Assembly (NCBI RefSeq): GCF_019925205.1
Contig: NC_083560.1
Span: forward strand, 35,386,270 to 35,450,269
DNA: 64,000 bases
Source of the DNA: Metopolophium dirhodum
Lineage: Eukaryota; Arthropoda; Insecta; Hemiptera; Aphididae
Reading direction: 5' to 3'
Made by a program: the position numbers and the translations under genes. Positions within the stretch are counted from its first letter, which is position 1. Each line of letters begins with the position of its first letter. Under the pieces are notes generated by a model. It had not been told where the DNA came from, did not search any database, and worked only from the letters and a program-made list of their open reading frames with translations. Of the stretch, positions 49,801 to 64,000 are shown in pieces.

Positions 49801-52800
49801 TATAAATACGCATACAGTAACTACAATCTATAGTACCTCCTACCCTATGTGCAAAATATAATCTCCGAGACTTCACGTTCACATCTGCCTAAGCAATGAG
49901 ACGTACAAGTTTAAAGCCAATAGATGTCTCGGATAATTTAATATGACACTTAATGTCCAGACACGCGAAGTTACTGCATGCGATATCACAAAACAATAGT
50001 CTATGTGTCGTCACTTTGTAACTCCCATAGTCTATCAAGTTGATATACACGAGACTACCTAGTTTAATCGCATTGAGTTCTCATAGAGTGCACCAAGTTA
50101 ATAATATCCAGAAAAAAAAAACTTTGATTAATTATATTTTTTTTCTGAGCGTCAGATTCGAACTCGCTACCCATAAACCTAATTGACCTACGCCTAACTT
50201 ATCGGGACACACTATTGAGATACTAAGCAAATGGATATTTCGTCTATTATAACTATGAACAGTTGTTTGGTTGTTTACCTACTTAGCAGACAATAAATGT
50301 GTATTATATTTACTTTTCAACAATTATTATAAAAAAATATATATATAAACAGCACATTATATTATACTATTATAATATTATATTATATTATGAACGTTTT
50401 CAAAAAAATGTATCACACAAAGTTTATTGGTAGACAAAGCAGATATACAATACAAATTGATCATCAAAATATTGTATCAATGTTATGAGCTTTAGTATAT
50501 TCAAATACTTCACACCATTTAAGTTCTAATTTAACCGAATTTTTTTGCCATTAATGAATTCGCCATTAAAACATTTGTTGTACATGACTGAATTCGTCGA
50601 ATAAGTTATCTTCATCCAATTTTCAAATAAGATATATTTTGGGTCGTTTTTTTGTATACAATGATATTATATACTGTTGTAGTAAAACATTCTATCTATT
50701 TAAGAAGAATGTGTGGCCAAACATAATTATTAATTTATACAGGCAGATGACAAAATGAATATATAAATACGTATACAGTAACTACAATCTATAGTACCTC
50801 CTACCCTATGTGCAAAATATAATCTCCGAGACTTCACGTTCACACCTGCCTAAGCAATGAGACGTACAAGTTGAAAGCCAATAGATGTCTCGGATAATTT
50901 AATATGACACTTAATGTCCAGACACGCGAAGTTACTGCATGCGATATCACAAAACAATAGTCTATGTGTCGTCACTTTGTAACTCCCATAGTCTATCAAG
51001 TTGATATACACGAGACTACCTAGTTTAATCGCATTGAGTTCTCATAGAGTGCACCAAGTTAATAAAATCCAGAAAAAAAAAACTTTGATTAATTATATTT
51101 TTTTTCTGAGCGTCAGATTCGAACTCGCTACCCATAAACCTAATTGACCTACGCCTAACTTATCGGGACACACTATTGAGATACTAAGCAAATGGATATT
51201 AAGTCTATTATAACTATGAACAGTTGTTTGGTTGTTTACCTACTTAGCAGACAATAAATGTGTATTATATTTACTTTTCAACAATTATTATAAAAAAATA
51301 TATATATAAACAGCACATTATATTATACTATTATAATATTATATTATATTATGAACGTTTTCAAAAAAATGTATCACACAAAGTTTATTGGTAGACAAAG
51401 CAGATATACAATACAAATTGATCATCAAAATATTGTATCAATGTTATGAGCTTTAGTATATTCAAATATTTCACACCATTTAAGTTCTAATTTAACCGAA
51501 TTTTTTTGCCATTAATGAATTCGCCATTAAAACATTTGTTGTACATGACTGAATTCATCGAATAAGTTGTCTTCATCCAATTTTCAAGTTAGAATTATTT
51601 TGGGTCGTTTTTTTGTATACAATGATATTATATACTGTTGTAGTAAAACATTCTATCTATTTAAGAAGAATGTGTGGCCAAACATAATTATTAATTTATA
51701 CAGGCAGATGACAAAATGAATATATAAATACGTATACAGTAACTACAATCTATAGTACCTCCTACCCTATGTGCAAAATATAATCTCCGAGACTTCACGT
51801 TCACATCTGCCTAAGCAATGAGACGTACAAGTTTAAAGTCAATAGATGTCTCGGATAATTTAATATGACACTTAATGTCCAGACACGCGAAGTTACTGCA
51901 TGCGATATCACAAAACAATAGTCTATGTGTCGTCACTTTGTAACTCCCATAGTCTATCAAGTTGATATACACGAGACTACCTAGTTTAATCGCATTGAGT
52001 TCTCATAGAGTGCACCAAGTTAATAATATCCAGAAAAAAAAAACTTTGATTAATTATATTTTTTTTCTGAGCGTCAGATTCGAACTCGCTACCCATAAAC
52101 CTAATTGACCTACGCCTAACTTATCGGGACACACTATTGAGATACTAAGCAAATGGATATTTAGTCTATTATAACTATGAACAGTTGTTTGGTTGTTTAC
52201 CTACTTAGCAAACAATAAATGTGTATTATATTTACTTTTCAACAATTATTATAAAAAAATATATATATAAACAGCACATTATATTATACTATTATAATAT
52301 TATATTATATTATGAACGTTTTCGAAAAAATGTATCACACAAAGTTTATTGGTAGACAAAGCAGATATACAATACAAATTGATCATCAAAATATTGTATC
52401 AATGTTATGAGCTTTAGTATATTCAAATAATTCACACCATTTAAGTTCTAATTTAACTGAATTTTTTTGCCATTAATGAATTGGCCATTAAAACATTTGT
52501 TGTACATGACTGAATTCATCAAATAAGTTATCTTCATCCAATTTTCAAATAAGAATTATTTTGGGTCGTTTTTTTGTATACAATGATATTATATACTGTT
52601 GTAGTAAAAAATTCTATCTATTTAAGAAGAATGTGTGGCCAAACATAATTATTAATTTATACAGGCAGATGACAAAATGAATATATAAATACGCATACAG
52701 TAACTACAATCTATAGTACCTCCTACCCTATGTGCAAAATATAATCTCCGAGACTTCACGTTCACATCTGCCTAAGCAATGAGACGTACAAGTTTAAAGC

Positions 52801-54520
52801 CAATAGATGTCTCGGATAATTTAATATGACACTTAATGTCCAGACACGCGAAGTTACTGCATGCGATATCACAAAACAATAGTCTATGTGTCGTCACTTT
52901 GTAACTCCCATAGTCTATCAAGTTGATATACACGAGACTACCTAGTTTAATCGCATTGAGTTCTCATAGAGTGCACCAAGTTAATAATATCCAGAAAAAA
53001 AAAACTTTGATTAATTATATTTTTTTTCTGAGCGTCAGATTCGAACTCGCTACCCATAAACCTAATTGACCTACGCCTAACTTATCGGGACACACTATTG
53101 AGATACTAAGCAAATGGATATTTCGTCTATTATAACTATGAACAGTTGTTTGGTTGTTTACCTACTTAGCAGACAATAAATGTGTATTATATTTACTTTT
53201 CAACAATTATTATAAAAAAATATATATATAAACAGCACATTATATTATACTATTATAATATTATATTATATTATGAACGTTTTCAAAAAAATGTATCACA
53301 CAAAGTTTATTGGTAGACAAAGCAGATATACAATACAAATTGATCATCAAAATATTGTATCAATGTTATGAGCTTTAGTATATTCAAATACTTCACACCA
53401 TTTAAGTTCTAATTTAACCGAATTTTTTTGCCATTAATGAATTCGCCATTAAAACATTTGTTGTACATGACTGAATTCGTCGAATAAGTTATCTTCATCC
53501 AATTTTCAAATAAGAATTATTTTGGGTCGTTTTTTTGTATACAATGATATTATATACTGTTGTAGTAAAAAATTCTATCTATTTAAGAAGAATGTGTGGC
53601 CAAACATAATTATTAATTTATACAGGCAGATGACAAAATGAATATATAAATACGCATACAGTAACTACAATCTATAGTACCTCCTACCCTATGTGCAAAA
53701 TATAATCTCCGAGACTTCACGTTCACATCTGCCTAAGCAATGAGACGTACAAGTTTAAAGCCAATAGATGTCTCGGATAATTTAATATGACACTTAATGT
53801 CCAGACACGCGAAGTTACTGCATGCGATATCACAAAACAATAGTCTATGTGTCGTCACTTTGTAACTCCCATAGTCTATCAAGTTGATATACACGAGACT
53901 ACCTAGTTTAATCGCATTGAGTTCTCATAGAGTGCACCAAGTTAATAATATCCAGAAAAAAAAAACTTTGATTAATTATATTTTTTTTCTGAGCGTCAGA
54001 TTCGAACTCGCTACCCATAAACCTAATTGACCTACGCCTAACTTATCGGGACACACTATTGAGATACTAAGCAAATGGATATTTCGTCTATTATAACTAT
54101 GAACAGTTGTTTGGTTGTTTACCTACTTAGCAGACAATAAATGTGTATTATATTTACTTTTCAACAATTATTATAAAAAAATATATATATAAACAGCACA
54201 TTATATTATACTATTATAATATTATATTATATTATGAACGTTTTCAAAAAAATGTATCACACAAAGTTTATTGGTAGACAAAGCAGATATACAATACAAA
54301 TTGATCATCAAAATATTGTATCAATGTTATGAGCTTTAGTATATTCAAATACTTCACACCATTTAAGTTCTAATTTAACCGAATTTTTTTGCCATTAATG
54401 AATTCGCCATTAAAACATTTGTTGTACATGACTGAATTCGTCGAATAAGTTATCTTCATCCAATTTTCAAATAAGATATATTTTGGGTCGTTTTTTTGTA
54501 TACAATGATATTATATACTG
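46833..54520. repeat. Higher-order duplication of a four-monomer block (3844 bp)
   Basis: 46833-50676 and 50677-54520 are nearly identical tetramers (4 x 961). Shared private variants in order: caagttgaaagcc (unit 1), tttaaagtcaatag with agcaaacaataa (unit 2), caaataattcacacc followed by gaattggcc or its later form (units 2-3), and caaataagatatattttggg (unit 4). I saw only a few differences, for example aagtcgata/cctaattt near 49077-49101 against aagttgata/cctagttt in the other copy, so the event is recent. Confidence 0.85.
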
Positions 54521-57402
54521 TTGTAGTAAAACATTCTATCTATTTAAGAAGAATGTGTGGCCAAACATAATTATTAATTTATACAGGCAGATGACAAAAT
54601 GAATATATAAATACGCATACAGTAACTACAATCTATAGTACCTCCTACCCTATGTGCAAAATATAATCTCCGAGACTTCACGTTCACACCTGCCTAAGCA
54701 ATGAGACGTACAAGTTTAAAGCCAATAGATGTCTCGGATAATTTAATATGACACTTAATGTCCAGACACGCGAAGTTACTGCATGCGATATCACAAAACA
54801 ATAGTCTATGTGTCGTCACTGTGTAACTCCCATAGTCTATCAAGTTGATATACACGAGACTACCTAGTTTAATCGCATTGAGTTCTCACAGAGTGCACCA
54901 AGTTAATAATATCCAGAAAAAAAAAACTTTGATTAATTATATTTTTTTTCTGAGCGTCAGATTCGAACTCGCTACCCATAAACCTAATTGACCTACGCCT
55001 AACTTATCGGGACACACTATTGAGATACTAAGCAAATGGATATTTAGTCTATTATAACTATGAACAGTTGTTTGGTTGTTTACCTACTTAGCAGACAATA
55101 AATGTGTATTATATTTACTTTTCAACAAATATTATAAAAAAATATATATATAAACAGCACATTATATTATACTATTATAATATTATATTATATTATGAAC
55201 GTTTTCAAAAAAATGTATCACACAAAGTTTATTGGTAGACAAAGCAGATATACAATACAAATTGATCATCAAAATATTGTATCAATGTTATGAGCTTTAG
55301 TATATTCAAATACTTCACACCATCTAAGTTCTAATTTAACCGAATTTTTTTGCCATTAATGAATTTGCCATTAAAACATTTGTTGTACATGACTGAATTC
55401 GTCGAATAAGTTATCTTCATCCAATTTTCAAATAAGAATTATTTTGGGTCGTTTTTTTGTATACAATGATATTATATACTGTTGTAGTAAAACATTCTAT
55501 CTATTTAAGAAGAATGTGTGGCCAAACATAATTATTAATTTATACAGAGAGATGACAAAATGAATATATAAATACGCATACAGTAACTACAATCTATAGT
55601 ACCTCCTACCCTATGTGCAAAATATAATCTCCGAGACTTCACGTTCACATCTGCCTAAGCAATGAGACGTACAAGTTTAAAGCTAATAGATGTCTCGGAT
55701 AATTTAATATGACACTTAATATCCAGACACGCGAAGTTACTGCATGCGATATCACAAAACAATACTCTATGTGTCGTCACTTTGTAACTCCCATAGTCTA
55801 TCAAGTTGATATACACGAGACTACCTAGTTTAATCGCATTGAGTTCTCATAGAGTGCACCAAGTTAATAATATCCAGAAAAAAAAAACTTTGATTAATTA
55901 TATTTTTTTTCTGAGCGTCAGATTCGAACTCGCTACCCATTAACCTAATTGACCTACGCCTAACTTATCGGGACACACTATTGAGATACTAAGCAAATGG
56001 ATATTTAGTCTATTATAACTATGAACAGTTGTTTGGTTGTTTACCTACTTAGCAGACAATAAATGTGTATTATATTTACTTTTCAACAAATATTATAAAA
56101 AAATATATATATAAACAGCACATTATATTATACTATTATAATATTATATTATATTATGAACGTTTTCAAAAAAATGTATCACACAAAGTTTATTGGTAGA
56201 CAAAGCAGATATACAATACAAATTGATCATCAAAATATTGTATCAATGTTATGAGCTTTAGTATATTCAAATATTTCACACCATTTAAGTTCTAATTTAA
56301 CCGAATTTTTTTGCCATTAATGAATTCGCCATTAAAACATTTGTTGTATATGACTGAATTCATCGAATAAGTTATCTTCATCCAATTTTCAAGTTAGAAT
56401 TATTTTAGGTCGTTTTTTTGTATACAATGATATTATATACTGTTGTAGTAAAACATTCTATCTATTTAAGAAGAATGTGTGGCCAAACATAATTATTAAT
56501 TTATACAGGCAGATGACAAAATGAATATATAAATACGCATACAGTAACTACAATCTATAGTACCTCCTACCCTATGTGCAAAATATAATCTCCGAGACTT
56601 CACGTTCACACCTGCCTAAGCAATGAGACGTACAAGTTTAAAGCCAATAGATGTCTTGGATAATTTAATATGACACTTAATGTCCAGACACGCGAAGTTA
56701 CTGCATGCGATATCACAAAACAATAGTCTATGTGTCGTCACTTTGTAACTCCCATAGTCTATCAAGTTGATATACACGATACTACCTAGTTTAATCGCAT
56801 TGAGTTCTCATAGAGTGCACCAAGTTAATAATATCCAGAAAAAAAAAACTTTGATTAATTATATTTTTTTTCTGAGCGTCAGATTCGAACTCGCTACCCA
56901 TAAACCTAATTGACCTACGCCTAACTTATCGGGACACACTATTGAGATACTAAGCAAATGGATATTTAGTCTATTATAACTATGAACAGTTGTTTGGTTG
57001 TTTACCTACTTAGCAGACAATAAATGTGTATTATATTTACTTTTCAACAAATATTATAAAAAAATATATATAAACAGCACATTATATTATACTATTATAA
57101 TATTATATTATATTATGAACGTTTTCAAAAAAATGTATCACACAAAGTTTATTGGTAGACAAAGCAGATATACAATACAAATTGATCATCAAAATATTGT
57201 ATCAATGTTATGAGCTTTAGTATATTCAAATATTTCACACCATTTAAGTTCTAATTTAACCGAATTTTTTTGCCATTAATGAATTCGCCATTAAAACATT
57301 TGTTGTACATGACTGACTTCGTCGAATAAGTTATCTTCATCCAATTTTCAAATAAGATATATTTTGGGTCGTTTTTTTGTATACAATGATTATTATATAC
57401 TG

Positions 57403-60400
57403 TTGTAGTAAAACATTCTATCTATTTAAGAAGAATGAGTGGCCAAACATAATTATTAATTTATACAGGCAGATGACAAAATGAATATATAAATACGCAT
57501 ACAGTAACTACAATCTATAGTACCTCCTACCCTATGTGCAAAATATAATCTCCGAGACTTCACGTTCACACCTGCCTAAGCAATGAGACGTACAAGTTTA
57601 AAGCCAATAGATGTCTTGGATAATTTAATATGACACTTAATGTCCAGACACGCGAAGTTACTGCATGCGATATCACAAAACAATAGTCTATGTGTCGTCA
57701 CTTTGTAACTCCCATAGTCTATCAAGTTGATATACACGATACTACCTAGTTTAATCGCATTGAGTTCTCATAGAGTGCACCAAGTTAATAATATCCAGAA
57801 AAAAAAAATTTGATTAATTATATTTTTTTTCTGAGCGTCAGATTCGAACTCGCTACCCATAAACCTAATTGACCTACGCCTAACTTATCGGGACACACTA
57901 TTGAGATACTAAGCAAATGGATATTTAGTCTATTATAACTATGAACAGTTGTTTGGTTGTTTACCTACTTAGCAGACAATAAATGTGTATTATATTTACT
58001 TTTCAACAATTATTATAAAAAAATATATATATATAAACAGCACATTATATTATACTATTATAATATTATATTATATTATGAACATTTTCAAAAAAATGTA
58101 TCACACAAAGTTTATTGGTAGACAAAGCAGATATAAAATACAGATTGATCATCAAAATATTGTATCAATGTTATGAGCTTTAGTATATTCAAATACTTCA
58201 CACCATTTAAGTTCTAATTTAACCGAATTTTTTTGCCATTAATGAATTCGCCATTAAAACATTTGTTGTACATGACTGAATTCGTCGAATAAGTTATCTT
58301 CATCCAATTTTCAAATAAGAATTATTTTGGGTCGTTTTTTTGTATACAATGATATTATATACTGTTGTAGTAAAACATTCTATCTATTTAAGAAGAATGT
58401 GTGGCCAAACATAATTATTAATTTATACAGGCAGATGACAAAATGAATATATAAATACGCATACAGTAACTACAATCTATAGTACCTCCTACCCTATGTG
58501 CAAAATATAATCTCCGAGACTTCACGTTCACACCTGCCTAAGCAATGAGACGTACAAGTTTAAAGCCAATAGATGTCTTGGATAATTTAATATGACACTT
58601 AATGTCCAGACACGCGAAGTTACTGCATGCGATATCACAAAACAATAGTCTATGTGTCGTCACTGTGTTACTCCCATAGTCTATCAAGTTGATATACACG
58701 AGACTACCTAGTTTAATCGCATTGAGTTGTCATAGAGTGCACCAAGTTAATAATATCCAGAAAAAAAAAACTTTGATTAATTATATTTTTTTTCTGAGCG
58801 TCAGATTCGAACTCGCTACCCATAAACCTAATTGACCTACGCCTAACTTATCGGGACACACTATTGAGATACTAAGCAAATGGATATTTAGTCTATTATA
58901 ACTATGAACAGTTGTTTGGTTGTTTACCTACTTAGCAGACAATAAATGTGTATTATATTTACTTTTCAACAAATATTATAAAAAAATATATATAAACAGC
59001 ACATTATATTATACTATTATAATATTATATTATATTATGAACGTTTTCAAAAAAATGTATCACACAAAGTTTATTGGTAGACAAAGCAGATATACAATAC
59101 AAATTGATCATCAAAATATTGTATCAATGTTATGAGCTTTAGTATATTCAAATATTTCACACCATTTAAGTTCTAATTTAACCGAATTTTTTTGCCATTA
59201 ATGAATTCGCCATTAAAACATTTGTTGTACATGACTGAATTCGTCGAATAAGTTATCTTCATCCAATTTTCAAATAAGATATATTTTGGGTCGTTTTTTT
59301 GTATACAATGATTATTATATACTGTTGTAGTAAAACATTCTATCTATTTAAGAAGAATGAGTGGCCAAACATAATTATTAATTTATACAGGCAGATGACA
59401 AAATGAATATATAAATACGCATACAGTAACTACAATCTATAGTACCTCCTACCCTATGTGCAAAATATAATCTCCGAGACTTCACGTTCACACCTGCCTA
59501 AGCAATGAGACGTACAAGTTTAAAGCCAATAGATGTCTTGGATAATTTAATATGACACTTAATGTCCAGACACATGAAGTTACTGCATGCGATATCACAA
59601 AACAATAGTCTATGTGTCGTCACTGTGTAACTCCCATAGTCTATCAAGTTGATATACACGAGACTACCTAGTTTAATCGCATTGAGTTCTCATAGAGTGC
59701 ACCAAGTTAATAATATCCAGAAAAAAAAAACTTTGATTAATTATATTTTTTTTCTGAGCGTCAGATTAGAACTCGCTACCCATAAACCTAATTGACCTAC
59801 GCCTAACTTATCGGGACACACTATTGAGATACTAAGCAAATGGATATTTAGTCTATTATAACTATGAACAGTTGTTTGGTTGTTTACCTACTTAGCAGAC
59901 AATAAATGTGTATTATATTTACTTTTCAACAATTATTATAAAAAAATATATATATAAACAGCACATTATATTATACTATTATAATATTATATTATATTAT
60001 GAACGTTTTCAAAAAAATGTATCACACAAAGTTTATTGGTAGACAAAGCAGATATACAATACAAATTGATCATCAAAATATTGTATCAATGTTATGAGCA
60101 TTAGTATATTCAAATATTTCACACCATTTAAGTTCTAATTTAACCGAATTTTTTTGCCATTAATGAATTTGCCATTAAAACATTTGTTGTACATGACTGA
60201 ATTCATCGAATAAGTTATCTTCATCCATTTTTCAAATAAGAATTATTTTGGGTCGTTTTTTTGTATACAATGATATTATATACTGTTGTAGTAAAACATT
60301 CTATCTATTTAAGAAGAATGTCTGGCCAAACATAATTATTAATTTATACAGGCAGATGACAAAATGAATATATAAATACGCATACAGTAACTACAATCTA

Positions 60401-63168
60401 TAGTACCTCCTACCCTATGTGCAAAATATAATCTCCGAGACTTCACGTTCACACCTGCCTAAGCAATGAGACGTACAAGTTTAAAGCCAATAGATGTCTT
60501 GGATAATTTAATATGACACTTAATGTCCAGACACGCGAAGTTACTGCATGCGATATCACAAAACAATAGTCTATGTGTCGTCACTTTGTAACTCCCATAG
60601 TCTATCAAGTTGATATACACGATACTACCTAGTTTAATCGCATTGAGTTCTCATAGAGTGCACCAAGTTAATAATATCCAGAAAAAAAAAATTTGATTAA
60701 TTATATTTTTTTTCTGAGCGTCAGATTCGAACTCGCTACCCATAAACCTAATTGACCTACGCCTAACTTATCGGGACACACTATTGAGATACTAAGCAAA
60801 TGGATATTTAGTCTATTATAACTATGAACAGTTGTTTGGTTGTTTACCTACTTAGCAGACAATAAATGTGTATTATATTTACTTTTCAACAATTATTATA
60901 AAAAAATATATATATATAAACAGCACATTATATTATACTATTATAATATTATATTATATTATGAACATTTTCAAAAAAATGTATCACACAAAGTTTATTG
61001 GTAGACAAAGCAGATATAAAATACAGATTGATCATCAAAATATTGTATCAATGTTATGAGCTTTAGTATATTCAAATACTTCACACCATTTAAGTTCTAA
61101 TTTAACCGAATTTTTTTGCCATTAATGAATTCGCCATTAAAACATTTGTTGTACATGACTGAATTCGTCGAATAAGTTATCTTCATCCAATTTTCAAATA
61201 AGAATTATTTTGGGTCGTTTTTTTGTATACAATGATATTATATACTGTTGTAGTAAAACATTCTATCTATTTAAGAAGAATGTGTGGCCAAACATAATTA
61301 TTAATTTATACAGGCAGATGACAAAATGAATATATAAATACGCATACAGTAACTACAATCTATAGTACCTCCTACCCTATGTGCAAAATATAATCTCCGA
61401 GACTTCACGTTCACACCTGCCTAAGCAATGAGACGTACAAGTTTAAAGCCAATAGATGTCTTGGATAATTTAATATGACACTTAATGTCCAGACACGCGA
61501 AGTTACTGCATGCGATATCACAAAACAATAGTCTATGTGTCGTCACTGTGTTACTCCCATAGTCTATCAAGTTGATATACACGAGACTACCTAGTTTAAT
61601 CGCATTGAGTTCTCATAGAGTGCACCAAGTTAATAATATCCAGAAAAAAAAAACTTTGATTAATTATATTTTTTTTCTGAGCGTCAGATTCGAACTCGCT
61701 ACCCATAAACCTAATTGACCTACGCCTAACTTATCGGGACACACTATTGAGATACTAAGCAAATGGATATTTAGTCTATTATAACTATGAACAGTTGTTT
61801 GGTTGTTTACCTACTTAGCAGACAATAAATGTGTATTATATTTACTTTTCAACAAATATTATAAAAAAATATATATAAACAGCACATTATATTATACTAT
61901 TATAATATTATATTATATTATGAACGTTTTCAAAAAAATGTATCACACAAAGTTTATTGGTAGACAAAGCAGATATACAATACAAATTGATCATCAAAAT
62001 ATTGTATCAATGTTATGAGCTTTAGTATATTCAAATATTTCACACCATTTAAGTTCTAATTTAACCGAATTTTTTTGCCATTAATGAATTCGCCATTAAA
62101 ACATTTGTTGTACATGACTGAATTCGTCGAATAAGTTATCTTCATCCAATTTTCAAATAAGATATATTTTGGGTCGTTTTTTTGTATACAATGATTATTA
62201 TATACTGTTGTAGTAAAACATTCTATCTATTTAAGAAGAATGAGTGGCAAACATAATTATTAATTTATACAGGCAGATGACAAAATGAATATATAAATAC
62301 GCATACAGTAACTACAATCTATAGTACCTCCTACCCTATGTGCAAAATATAATCTCCGAGACTTCACGTTCACACCTGCCTAAGCAATGAGACGTACAAG
62401 TTTAAAGCCAATAGATGTCTTGGATAATTTAATATGACACTTAATGTCCAGACACATGAAGTTACTGCATGCGATATCACAAAACAATAGTCTATGTGTC
62501 GTCACTGTGTAACTCCCATAGTCTATCAAGTTGATATACACGAGACTACCTAGTTTAATCGCATTGAGTTCTCATAGAGTGCACCAAGTTAATAATATCC
62601 AGAAAAAAAAAACTTTGATTAATTATATTTTTTTTCTGAGCGTCAGATTAGAACTCGCTACCCATAAACCTAATTGACCTACGCCTAACTTATCGGGACA
62701 CACTATTGAGATACTAAGCAAATGGATATTTAGTCTATTATAACTATGAACAGTTGTTTGGTTGTTTACCTACTTAGCAGACAATAAATGTGTATTATAT
62801 TTACTTTTCAACAATTATTATAAAAAAATATATATATAAACAGCACATTATATTATACTATTATAATATTATATTATATTATGAACGTTTTCAAAAAAAT
62901 GTATCACACAAAGTTTATTGGTAGACAAAGCAGATATACAATACAAATTGATCATCAAAATATTGTATCAATGTTATGAGCATTAGTATATTCAAATATT
63001 TCACACCATTTAAGTTCTAATTTAACCGAATTTTTTTGCCATTAATGAATTTGCCATTAAAACATTTGTTGTACATGACTGAATTCATCGAATAAGTTAT
63101 CTTCATCCATTTTTCAAATAAGAATTATTTTGGGTCGTTTTTTTGTATACAATGATATTATATACTGT
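57403..63168. repeat. Higher-order duplication of a three-monomer block (2883 bp)
   Basis: 57403-60285 and 60286-63168 form two copies of a trimer. Shared variants include acacgatactacc with a shortened A run (aaaaaaaaatttg), cactgtgttactccc, cacatgaag and cagattagaactcg, each at a 2883-bp offset. The heads of the two copies differ (gagtggcc at 57436 against tctggcc at 60320), so the true breakpoint lies slightly inside the first monomer. Confidence 0.8.
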
Positions 63169-64000
63169 TGTAGTAAAACATTCTATCTATTTAAGAAGAA
63201 TGTCTGGCCAAACATAATTATTAATTTATACAGGCAGATGACAAAATGAATATATAAATACGCATACAGTAACTACAATCTATAGTACCTCCTACCCTAT
63301 GTGCAAAATATAATCTCCGAGACTTCACGTTCAAACCTGCCTAAGCAATGAGACGTACAAGTTTAAAGCCAATAGATGTCTTGGATAATTTAATATGACA
63401 CTTAATGTCCAGACACGCGAAGTTACTGCATGCGATATCACAAAACAATAGTCTATGTGTCGTCACTTTGTAACTCCCATAGTCTATCAAGTTGATATAC
63501 ACGAGACTACCTAGTTTAATCGCATTGAGTTCTCATAGAGTGCACCAAGTTAATAATATCCAGAAAAAAAAAACTTTGATTAATTAAATTTTTTTTCTGA
63601 GTGTCAGATTAGAACTCGCTACCCATAAACCTAATTGACCTACGCCTAACTTATCGGGACACACTATTGAGATACTAAGCAAATGGATATTTAGTCTATT
63701 ATAACTATGAACAGTTGTTTGGTTGTTTACCTACTTAGCAGACAATAAATGTGTATTATATTTACTTTTCAACAATTATTATAAAAAAATATATATATAA
63801 ACAGCACATTATATTATACTATTATAATATTATATTATATTATGAACGTTTTCAAAAAAATGTATCACACAAAGTTTATTGGTAGACAAAGCAGATATAC
63901 AATACAAATTGATCATCAAAATATTGTATCAATGTTATGAGCATTAGTATATTCAAATATTTCACACCATTTAAGTTCTAATTTAACCGAATTTTTTTGC

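Larger units (their letters stand above)
41172..64000. repeat. Satellite array, right block (about 24 monomers)
   Basis: The same monomer resumes directly after the element and its target duplication. The first piece (to 42027) completes the interrupted monomer: taking out the element and one GTAA gives exactly 961 bp. Later unit starts are 42028, 42989, 43950, 44911, 45872, 46833, 47794, 48755, 49716, 50677, 51638, 52599, 53560, 54521, 55482, 56443, 57403, 58365, 59325, 60286, 61248, 62208 and 63168; the last runs off the window. Spacing is 961 bp with few exceptions, and all units are type B. The array therefore extends beyond the window on this side. Confidence 0.98.

Noticed and set aside
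1..64000. CRISPR array
   Set aside because: The repeats are 960-bp contiguous monomers without spacers, in a eukaryotic context.

Overview
The window is a long tandem satellite array split by one nested, almost complete retroviral-type LTR element. The host is very probably an insect. The element has a gypsy/errantivirus layout (gag, pol, then a fusion-protein-like env), a primer site matching the 3' end of insect tRNA-Ser, and an internal (TTAGG)n tract, the telomere motif of most insect orders outside Diptera. No host gene, rRNA, complete tRNA or CRISPR array was found.

Positions 1-26021 and 41172-64000 are head-to-tail monomers of 958-962 bp, about 51 in the window. Two sequence types exist (A, 959 bp; B, 961 bp), with A-type patches inside B monomers and several recent blocks of 2, 3 or 4 monomers duplicated as units. 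Each monomer carries, on the minus strand, a tRNA-like B box followed by a T run, possibly a relic of a tRNA-derived SINE.

Positions 26022-41167 hold a 15,146-bp element on the minus strand, flanked by a 4-bp target duplication (GTAA). Its two 760-bp LTRs differ at only 2 positions, so the insertion is young; removing it and one GTAA restores an exact 961-bp monomer. In element order (high to low coordinates): 5' LTR, tRNA-Ser primer site, a 1.7-kb leader with 87-bp tandem repeats, gag, pol (protease, reverse transcriptase, RNase H, integrase; broken by one base), a (TTAGG)n tract, a predicted membrane glycoprotein, an unknown ORF and its truncated paralogue, an env with a furin-type site and membrane anchor, an ORF with all DEDDh 3'-5' exonuclease motifs, an AT-rich 3' region, polypurine tract and 3' LTR.

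The most interesting feature is a predicted shared leader exon. Two of the post-pol frames, and a third unless TTG or GTG are used, have no ATG at their 5' end. Just after the primer site lies a good-context ATG, nine codons and a consensus donor (AT|GTGAGT). It leaves two bases of a codon, and every downstream frame has an AG acceptor in exactly that phase; for three of them the joined codon is ATG. One short exon could therefore start several accessory proteins and env by alternative splicing. That, plus a putative exonuclease in a retroelement, is the candidate new biology.
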